A stretch of 5,034 bases of DNA, from NCBI GenBank assembly GCA_943330985.1, contig CALQJV010000117.1, forward strand, positions 1 to 5,034. Direction: 5' to 3'. Below the pieces are notes generated by a model. It searched no databases. It worked only from the letters and a program-made list of their open reading frames with translations, and was not told the origin of the DNA. Made by a program: the position numbers and the translations under genes. Shown piece after piece: positions 1 to 5,034 of the stretch. Each line of letters starts with the position of its first letter. Position 1 is the stretch's first letter. Source of the DNA: Chitinophaga pinensis (lineage in GTDB: Bacteria > Bacteroidota > Bacteroidia > M30B66).

Positions 1-558
1 CAAGATGCGGCGGTTCTCAAGGTAAAACCGAAGGAAGAATTTCCAATGAAGCGGCAATTTTTAGTAGAGAGTTTGATTTCTGCTAATGGAGCTGAAGCGT
101 TTCTTGAGATTACTGGAGGAATGCTCACTCATATTGACTCTACAGGCAAAATAAATTACGAACTTTTCGAAGCATCCGAAGCACTTTCGGAAGGAGAAGT
201 ATTATCGTTGGAAGAAAAATTCCTTGCAGGACAAGGACAAAACATAACTCCAGCGCGTTATGCCAAAGACCCGAAAAGACGTCAAGAGATTTCGGAAATT
301 GTAAAGAGCCAACTCGAAAAAGCAGCAAGAATTTTAAACGTAAAAGGATATTGTAGAATTGATGCTTTTGTAAGAATTTATAATAGCGGGAAGGTGGAAG
401 TAATCTTTATTGAAGTAAATTCATTGCCTGGAATGACACCTGCTACATGCATCTTTCATCAAAGTGCAATTAATGGGTATAAACCATACGATTTCATTGA
501 AAAAATCATGACTTTTGCAGAACAATCATCCATGATGAAGCGCATGAATTCTAATTAA
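1..558 (+). CDS. ddl: D-alanine--D-alanine ligase, C-terminal part (5' truncated by window edge)
   Basis: Cytoplasmic ATP-grasp ligase joining two D-alanines into the dipeptide used for the peptidoglycan stem peptide. The frame is open from base 1 and codes for 185 residues. Ddl proteins are usually about 300-370 residues, so roughly the N-terminal half lies to the left; the ATG at 46 is an internal methionine. Visible family marks are the segment EFPMKRQFLVES near the start, FLEITGGMLTH, GQNITPARY, RIDAF with its Asp codon at 361-363 (equivalent to the RVDFF-type metal-binding Asp of Ddl), and EVNSLPGMTP with Glu at 412-414 and Asn at 418-420, the Mg-binding Glu/Asn pair of the ATP-grasp fold. 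ATCIFHQ and NGYKPYDFIEKI follow, then a short polar tail. The stop at 556-558 is one base before the next ATG, so it is probably cotranscribed with the PASTA gene. The family call is strong; D-Ala-D-Ala specificity is inferred, since the N-terminal specificity residues are outside the window. Confidence 0.93.
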   Translation, partial: QDAAVLKVKPKEEFPMKRQFLVESLISANGAEAFLEITGGMLTHIDSTGKINYELFEASEALSEGEVLSLEEKFLAGQGQNITPARYAKDPKRRQEISEIVKSQLEKAARILNVKGYCRIDAFVRIYNSGKVEVIFIEVNSLPGMTPATCIFHQSAINGYKPYDFIEKIMTFAEQSSMMKRMNSN

Positions 559-559
559 T

Positions 560-1360
560 ATGGATATCAAATCCCTTTTAAAATCCTCTGAATTTTGGAA
601 ACATTTTATTGTCTCCAGTTTGGTAGCTTTAACGGTACTTGGAATTTCATTTTTCTTCCTCAATGTTTATACAAAGCATGGAGATGAAGTTGTAGTGCCT
701 GATTTTGAGGGGATTTACATCAAAGACCTCGATAAATTTATCGAAGACCACAACGTTCGCTATGAAATTGTTGATTCAATATACAACATCGAAAAGGCCA
801 AAGGAACGGTTGCTGATCAAGACCCTGAAGCGGGTTCCAAAGTAAAGCCAGAGCGAGTTATTTACCTTACTGTTTATGCAATGCTGAACCAAAAAACAGC
901 AATGCCTAACTTAATTGATTTGTCATTACGACAAGCAAGTTCGCTCCTCGAAACTTACGGTTTAAAGGTTGGGAATTTACGTTATGAAGAAGGATTACCA
1001 CCCGTTATTAGACAACTATTCAAAGGTCAATCAATAAAACCAGGTACGTTGATTGATAAAGGATCTAGGATAGATTTAGTTCTTGGAAAAGGTGCTGGCG
1101 GTGGACTAATTACAGTCCCTGATTTATTGGGATTGACCTTAGCTGAAGTGCGGACAATTTTAGCCGAAAAGCAATTATCCCTCAAAAACATCGTTCCCGA
1201 TATCATGGATAATGACACACTAAATGCACGTGTTTATAGACAAAATCCTCCATATGATTCCGAAGAAGGCCTATATTCTGGAGCCGAAATATCCATTTGG
1301 ATAACCAATATTGATGAGAAAGTGGAGCAAGCACGAATAAAAATTGACAGTCTTGAATAA
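560..1360 (+). CDS. membrane-anchored protein with three PASTA domains
   Basis: A 266-residue protein with a short cytoplasmic N-terminus, one transmembrane helix at about residues 16-37 (FIVSSLVALTVLGISFFFLN) and an extracytoplasmic part of three tandem PASTA domains. The repeats run about 43-106 (opening VVVPDFEG), 112-176 (TAMPNLIDLSL) and 184-250 (ITVPDLLGLTL). Each shows the PxLxGL-type opening, a QxP or equivalent turn (ADQDPEAG, FKGQSIKPG, YRQNPPYD) and a closing strand (VIYLTVY, RIDLVLG, EISIWIT). PASTA domains elsewhere bind peptidoglycan or muropeptides in PknB/PrkC kinases and some penicillin-binding proteins; no kinase or transpeptidase domain is attached here. The ATG at 560 is one base after the ddl stop, has no clear Shine-Dalgarno sequence, and is the only good start that keeps the membrane anchor whole. 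A short charged tail (about 251-266) follows the last repeat. A cell-wall sensing or scaffold role is inferred from the domains and from ddl next door; no partner is visible. Confidence 0.92.
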   Translation: MDIKSLLKSSEFWKHFIVSSLVALTVLGISFFFLNVYTKHGDEVVVPDFEGIYIKDLDKFIEDHNVRYEIVDSIYNIEKAKGTVADQDPEAGSKVKPERVIYLTVYAMLNQKTAMPNLIDLSLRQASSLLETYGLKVGNLRYEEGLPPVIRQLFKGQSIKPGTLIDKGSRIDLVLGKGAGGGLITVPDLLGLTLAEVRTILAEKQLSLKNIVPDIMDNDTLNARVYRQNPPYDSEEGLYSGAEISIWITNIDEKVEQARIKIDSLE

Positions 1361-3206
1361 GTTCAGAACACATTTCCCCTTGATAATATTGCTATTAGTT
1401 ATTTTCAAAATGGCTAGTGCGCAATTGTATACAGCACCATTGGGTTCAAATATTTTTCAACATTTGAACATGTCTAAATGGAATTTAAGCAAATCAAATT
1501 CTCGATCACTTACAGACACACTTGAACTTCCATTTATTGACGATTTTTCAAAAGAAGCGCGTTCACCGGAAGAATCAAAATGGCTAGACCATTCGGTTTA
1601 TATAAACCAGCAGATGGCTATAAAGCCACCTAGTATTGGCGTTGCTACATTTGATGGCTTAAATGCTTTTGGTCTGCCCTATTCTACTATCAATGAAACA
1701 GGCGCTGCAGATACATTAACATCTTATTACATAAACCTGAATTATCAAGCATCCGATTCGCTTTATTTGAGTTTTTATTATCAGCCCAAAGGTTTTGGGA
1801 ATTTCCCTGAATTTAAAGACACTTTCCTCTTAGAATTTAAAAATCCAGACGACACACTCTGGACTTGGGTCTGGAGTTCAAAAGGGGAAGATTATCCTCA
1901 ACTTGCGCGTGATTTCGAACAAGTGATGATTCCGATTTCGGACACCGCTTTTCTTAAAAAAGGATTTCAATTTCGTTTCCGAAACTATGCACAATTAAAT
2001 GGAAGTTGGGACCACTGGCATTTAGATTATGTGCGTTTAGACAGAAACCGCAATCTCAATGATACTAATCTACTCGACTACAGTTTTATATATCCTGCTG
2101 GCAGTTTATTGAATACGTATAAGTCGGTTCCATTAAGTCATTTCCTGCCTAATGCTTTGGCAAATATGGATACGGTTTTTCAACTTTCATTAACAACCAA
2201 TTCGGCTGCATCCGACTTTAAAACCTACGGATATTATTTTGAAAATTACAATTTCCCAGATATAATTAGAGATTCTTCATTGGCATTGTTGGGCCCCATT
2301 TTTTCAAGGGTAGAAAATCAATTCACACAAGCGATTAAATACACCTATGAAAATCCAGGAACACCTTGGACGGAATATATTCTTAAACACTTTTTAAAAG
2401 ACAACCAAGGCGATTTAATTCCGGAAAACGACACGACTATTTACCGTCAAATTTTAAGTAATTACTATGCTTTAGACGATGGAAGTGCGGAAGAGCGCAT
2501 CAGCATTAATAATAATGGAGGAGGTTTTGCTGCGCAAAAATTCGATACCTATTTAGGTGATACTTTAAAATCCATTCAGTTTTATTTTAACTGGGTGAAT
2601 GAACCAATTATAGACAAATCATTCTATATTATGGTTTGGGGTGCAGGAGCAAATGTACCGGGAGAAATACTTGTAAGAGAAGGCGTACATTTACCTTACT
2701 ATTATGGGCAAAACGTTTTTATTACATACGAATTAGAAAATCCAATTTACCTTCCAGCTGGCTCATATTATATTGGATGGGCCCAAAACACAGGATTTGA
2801 TATCAATATTGGTTTTGACAAAAACACCAATAACTCGAATCGGATTTTTTATAATCTGGATGGCAATTGGTACAACTATGCCGCAAATGAAGGCACCATG
2901 ATGATACGACCTTTGTTTCAAGAAGTTCAAGATACGTATGTAGTAGTAAAACCTATTCATAGTAAGGATTGGGGAATGTATCCAAATCCAAGCAACGGAA
3001 TAATTACATTAACATTACCAGACAATCAAAATGAAATACAGCTTTTTGTATTTGATGTTTCTGGACGAGTTGTTTATAACACGAAAGAGTTAAACTCTCA
3101 AGGCACAATTCAACTTAAAGAGAAATTAACTGCTGGTATGTATTTTATTGAATTGAGAAACAAGGAAGGAAAACTGGGTAACATCAAACAGTTGATATTG
3201 AATTGA
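1344..3206 (+). CDS. secreted or surface protein with T9SS type A C-terminal sorting domain, function unknown
   Basis: A 620-residue predicted T9SS cargo. The signal peptide has a basic n-region (NKFR), a hydrophobic core LIILLLVIF and a likely cut after MASA, before Gln27. Residues about 60-235 form a beta-rich region with FIDDFS, GVATFDGLNAFG, SFYYQPKGFG and a WDHWHLDYV stretch, resembling lectin-like or jelly-roll modules by eye only. A second module begins near YALDDGSAE (375-383), a motif often seen in Bacteroidota cargo proteins, and runs to about 525. Residues 543-620 are the sorting domain: YPNPSNG (546-552), FVFDVSGRVV (568-577), GMYFIEL (598-604) and the KQLILN end. The T9SS carries such proteins across the outer membrane and removes this domain. 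An in-frame stop at 1338-1340 leaves only TTG starts ahead of the signal peptide, at 1344 (used here) or 1353; the first ATG, at 1410, would destroy it. The gene overlaps the PASTA gene end by 17 or 8 bases. No catalytic motif was recognised. Confidence 0.88.
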   Translation: MTVLNKFRTHFPLIILLLVIFKMASAQLYTAPLGSNIFQHLNMSKWNLSKSNSRSLTDTLELPFIDDFSKEARSPEESKWLDHSVYINQQMAIKPPSIGVATFDGLNAFGLPYSTINETGAADTLTSYYINLNYQASDSLYLSFYYQPKGFGNFPEFKDTFLLEFKNPDDTLWTWVWSSKGEDYPQLARDFEQVMIPISDTAFLKKGFQFRFRNYAQLNGSWDHWHLDYVRLDRNRNLNDTNLLDYSFIYPAGSLLNTYKSVPLSHFLPNALANMDTVFQLSLTTNSAASDFKTYGYYFENYNFPDIIRDSSLALLGPIFSRVENQFTQAIKYTYENPGTPWTEYILKHFLKDNQGDLIPENDTTIYRQILSNYYALDDGSAEERISINNNGGGFAAQKFDTYLGDTLKSIQFYFNWVNEPIIDKSFYIMVWGAGANVPGEILVREGVHLPYYYGQNVFITYELENPIYLPAGSYYIGWAQNTGFDINIGFDKNTNNSNRIFYNLDGNWYNYAANEGTMMIRPLFQEVQDTYVVVKPIHSKDWGMYPNPSNGIITLTLPDNQNEIQLFVFDVSGRVVYNTKELNSQGTIQLKEKLTAGMYFIELRNKEGKLGNIKQLILN

Positions 3207-3211
3207 GCGAA

Positions 3212-4291
3212 ATGAGTGAAGATGAATTTGATAATGTAGAGAATGAATCGGGATGGGAACCCGACGAAGATCAAGAATTGTATGAGCATGTGCGCATTGT
3301 ATCCGAGAAAGGACAAGTGTTGCTTCGTATTGATAAATTCCTTCAAAATAGATTAGAGCATACATCGAGAAGTCGATTGCAAAATGCGGCGGCAGCTGGG
3401 AATATCCATGTTAATGGGAAACCAGTAAAATCGAACTACCGTGTTAAGCCGTTTGATGTTGTAACAGTAGTTTTTGCGCATCCGCCTCGAGACCGGGAAT
3501 TGAAAGGCGAAGACATTCCTTTAGACATTGTGTATGAGGACGATGATGTGATTATTATAAATAAGAAGCCAGGAATGGTTGTACATCCCGGTTTCGGGAA
3601 TTATTCAGGTACGTTGATTAATGCTGTCTTATATCATTTTCAACATCTTCCACTGTTTCAACAAAAACAACCTCGTCCAGGCTTGGTTCATCGGCTAGAT
3701 AAAAACACGTCTGGTATTATGGTTTTAGCAAAAAATGAATTTGCTATGACGCATTTGGCTCGTCAGTTTTTTGATCGAACTACAAAACGCAGGTATGTTG
3801 CTTTAGTTTGGGGCGATGTAAAAGCAGATGAAGGAACCATCACTGGGCATATTGATCGAGATATAAGAGACAGAAAATTATTTACTGTATATCCAGATGG
3901 TTCACAAGGAAGGCATGCCATAACGCATTACAAAGTCCTTGAGCGCTTTGGTTATGTTACACTTGTAGAATGTAGATTAGAAACAGGACGCACGCACCAA
4001 ATCCGTGTTCACATGAAATACCTTGGGCACCCATTATTCAATGATGATACATATGGTGGTGATAAAATATTAAAAGGGACTACTTTTCAATCTTATAAGC
4101 AGTTTATACAGAATTGTTTTGAAGCTATTCCAAGGCAATCGCTACATGCAAAATCACTTGGTTTTGTTCATCCCGTAACTGGCGAGGAAAAGCACTTTGA
4201 TTCAGAGCTTCCTGATGATTTTAAGGCGGTATTATTAAAGTGGGGAAACTATTTTAAAAACAAAATAGAGATAGAACAACAAAAAGAGTAA
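3212..4291 (+). CDS. rluD: RluA-family 23S rRNA pseudouridine synthase (RluD-like)
   Basis: Cytoplasmic enzyme converting specific uridines in structured RNA to pseudouridine; RluD-type members act on helix 69 of 23S rRNA. It is 359 residues from the ATG at 3212. Domains in order: an acidic N-terminal stretch (about 1-27), an S4 RNA-binding domain (about 38-87, with LRIDKFLQNRL and NIHVNGKPVKSNYRV), then the catalytic domain from about 105. The signature HRLDKNTSG holds the catalytic Asp at about residue 163. Later family motifs are RRYVALVWG, TGRTHQIRVHMKYLGHPL and LHAKSLGFVHPVTGE. Length and domain order match intact RluA/RluD proteins. A TTG at 3203 in the same frame would give a 4-base overlap with the upstream stop and three extra residues; ATG was preferred, leaving a 5-base gap. 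The gene closes the + strand operon. RluC or another RluA paralogue cannot be excluded: the S4 domain and HRLD motif fix the family, but the exact target base is inferred. Confidence 0.93.
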   Translation: MSEDEFDNVENESGWEPDEDQELYEHVRIVSEKGQVLLRIDKFLQNRLEHTSRSRLQNAAAAGNIHVNGKPVKSNYRVKPFDVVTVVFAHPPRDRELKGEDIPLDIVYEDDDVIIINKKPGMVVHPGFGNYSGTLINAVLYHFQHLPLFQQKQPRPGLVHRLDKNTSGIMVLAKNEFAMTHLARQFFDRTTKRRYVALVWGDVKADEGTITGHIDRDIRDRKLFTVYPDGSQGRHAITHYKVLERFGYVTLVECRLETGRTHQIRVHMKYLGHPLFNDDTYGGDKILKGTTFQSYKQFIQNCFEAIPRQSLHAKSLGFVHPVTGEEKHFDSELPDDFKAVLLKWGNYFKNKIEIEQQKE

Positions 4292-4310
4292 TATTCAATA
4301 AACTTTAAAA

Positions 4311-4880
4311 CTAATTAAGTTTGGAGTTGGAATCAGAATTCTTTTCAGGAGCAAAAACATCTGATTCAGGCACAACAAATTTTACCCAAACAACCCAAAG
4401 TATAAATATAAGAGTGTAAGCGATGTAATTATAAAAATCGTGTTGCTCTAGTTTCATAAAATCCCCATTTTTATATTGAGAAATCGTGAGGGAGACAATA
4501 CGAATTACATTTATAAAAATTATTAGAAAACTACCTAGAGGTATAAACCAAAGCTTCTTTTTCCATGGTGCTGGATAAGAAACAATCAATGCAAAGAATC
4601 CAAATAATAAACCGAAACCTACACAAGGATTACCAATTCTAACTCCTGCAGATCCAACGATTGATATTGTATCATATCCGTGGATTATTGAATAATTAGT
4701 AAAACTGAAAACAAAAACACTTAACTTGAGAAGAATAACTAATAATATGTGATATATATATATCCAAATGTGATTGTAAAATACGGATACATGACTTAAC
4801 CAATTCTCTGAAATTAACCAAAAGAAAGACAAGCCAAATATTTTAGCTAAGAATAAGTTAATTGATTTTGAACCTCCCAC
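4311..4880 (-). CDS. small exosortase-family transpeptidase/protease (Bacteroidota type, XrtF/XrtX-like)
   Basis: A 189-residue integral membrane protein of the exosortase/archaeosortase family, which cuts substrates at a C-terminal motif-helix-basic tail signal and may transfer them to another molecule. Five or so hydrophobic segments are visible at about residues 10-23, 36-62, 86-101, 110-131 and 150-171. The family's three key residues are present in the expected order: Cys86 in RIGNPCVGFG, Arg127 in INVIRIVSL and His147 in LEQHDFYNYI. The stretch between Cys and Arg (YPAPWKKKLWFIPLG) also fits family form. It is much shorter than the EpsH-type enzymes of proteobacteria, as expected for the compact Bacteroidota types; a polar tail follows residue 172. 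The start taken is GTG at 4880-4878; the frame closes upstream at 4904-4902, so at most seven more codons are possible, and none is ATG. The gene lies 30 bases downstream of the PIDGG-signal gene on the same strand, which is its likely substrate. XrtF versus XrtX cannot be settled by eye. Confidence 0.87.
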   Translation of the reverse strand: MGGSKSINLFLAKIFGLSFFWLISENWLSHVSVFYNHIWIYIYHILLVILLKLSVFVFSFTNYSIIHGYDTISIVGSAGVRIGNPCVGFGLLFGFFALIVSYPAPWKKKLWFIPLGSFLIIFINVIRIVSLTISQYKNGDFMKLEQHDFYNYIAYTLIFILWVVWVKFVVPESDVFAPEKNSDSNSKLN

Positions 4881-4884
4881 TCGA

Positions 4885-4912
4885 ATAAAAAAGAAACTAA
4901 TCTAAGTAGATT
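4885..4912 (-). terminator. possible weak intrinsic terminator or attenuator between substrate and exosortase genes
   Basis: Read on the - strand, the inverted repeat AATCTA-CT-TAGATT (4912-4899) overlaps the last two bases of the substrate stop codon and is followed at 4896-4885 by a T-rich run (TTTCTTTTTTAT). The layout is that of a stem-loop plus U tract. The stem is almost all A-T, with one G-C pair, and realistically holds five pairs around a 4-base loop, so it would be weak. It could let part of the transcripts stop after the small substrate gene, making more substrate than enzyme. It may equally be chance in an AT-rich gap. Confidence 0.3.
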
Positions 4913-5034
4913 ACTTTTTTTCTTTCCCTTTTCTGTAATCGTGTATTTTTTTAGCTCCGTATCCAGCACAAGCAACAACTAAGAAAGATACTCCTCCATC
5001 AATTGGAATAATAGTTGGTGCAGGTGGCGGTGGA
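4911..5034 (-). CDS. C-terminal part of a small PIDGG-type (PID-CTERM) exosortase substrate (5' truncated by window edge)
   Basis: This short frame enters from the right edge on the - strand (first full codon at 5033-5031) and gives 40 residues before the TAA at 4913-4911. It begins with a proline-rich run, PPPPAPTIIP, passes into the motif PIDGG, then a short hydrophobic segment (VSFLVVACAGYGA), and ends in a strongly basic tail (KKIHDYRKGKEKK). Motif, helix and basic tail are the three parts of exosortase sorting signals such as PEP-CTERM. From memory, public family sets name a Bacteroidota signal of this form PID-CTERM, found on proteins of well under 100 residues. The gene sits directly 5' of the exosortase gene, as expected for a dedicated enzyme-substrate pair. 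The missing N-terminus should carry a signal peptide; this cannot be seen. The coding call rests on the exact signal architecture and the neighbour, since 40 codons alone would be weak evidence. Confidence 0.85.
   Translation of the reverse strand, partial: PPPPAPTIIPIDGGVSFLVVACAGYGAKKIHDYRKGKEKK

Noticed and set aside
140..328. - strand open frame of 62 codons with hydrophobic text
   Set aside because: It lies entirely opposite conserved Ddl coding sequence and has no supporting context.
46..558. ATG at 46 as the true start of a short 170-residue gene
   Set aside because: The frame is open to base 1 with Ddl-like sequence before it, and an ATP-grasp C-terminal half alone would not be a functional ligase; the gene is cut by the window edge.
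3146..3207. 12-base direct repeat tattgaattgag at 3146-3157 and 3196-3207
   Set aside because: The two copies lie in different reading frames at the end of the cargo gene, have no longer flanking match, and are short AT-rich text that can recur by chance.
2763..3365. Several - strand open frames of 65-79 codons
   Set aside because: They lie opposite well-supported + strand genes, overlap each other in different frames and show no domain or signal; they are shadows.
4300..4322. Inverted repeat aaactt / aagttt in the convergent gap, possible bidirectional terminator
   Set aside because: The stem is six pairs with one G-C, the loop is 11 bases, the right arm overlaps the end of the exosortase gene, and neither side has a clear T run.
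4950..5034. Open + strand frame running to the right edge, reading into a glycine-rich end (GAGGGG)
   Set aside because: It has no start codon and is the complement of the proline-rich, PIDGG-coding - strand frame, which has a recognisable signal and a fitting neighbour.

Overview
The window looks like part of a Bacteroidota chromosome, probably Flavobacteriales or a close relative. The main evidence is a protein ending in a type IX secretion (T9SS) type A sorting domain. Supporting signs are moderate-to-low G+C, tight gene packing without obvious Shine-Dalgarno sequences, and a small exosortase next to a mini-protein ending in a PIDGG-type sorting signal. I cannot fix the genus from this sequence.

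Bases 1-4291 (+ strand) hold one compact gene string that reads as an operon: the 3' half of a D-alanine--D-alanine ligase gene (cytoplasmic peptidoglycan precursor synthesis), a membrane-anchored protein with three PASTA domains, a 620-residue T9SS cargo of unknown function, and an RluA/RluD-type 23S rRNA pseudouridine synthase. Junctions are a 1-base gap, an overlap of 8 to 17 bases, and a 4-base overlap or 5-base gap depending on start choice. There is no room for a promoter or terminator between genes, so translational coupling is likely. The first three products suggest a cell-envelope theme; the pseudouridine synthase is a housekeeping passenger.

Bases 4311-5034 (- strand) converge on this operon after only 19 bases and are visibly more AT-rich. 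They hold a small integral membrane exosortase with its Cys, Arg and His residues intact, and, 5' of it on the same strand, the C-terminal 40 codons of a small protein. That C-terminus has the three-part build of an exosortase substrate: a proline-rich stretch, a PIDGG motif, a short hydrophobic segment and a basic tail. This looks like a dedicated sorting enzyme plus its substrate, and it is the most interesting part of the window. The substrate gene runs off the right edge, so its N-terminus and promoter are not visible.

No rRNA, tRNA, CRISPR array, insertion sequence or other mobile element was seen. The window contains no gene-free stretch longer than 30 bases.
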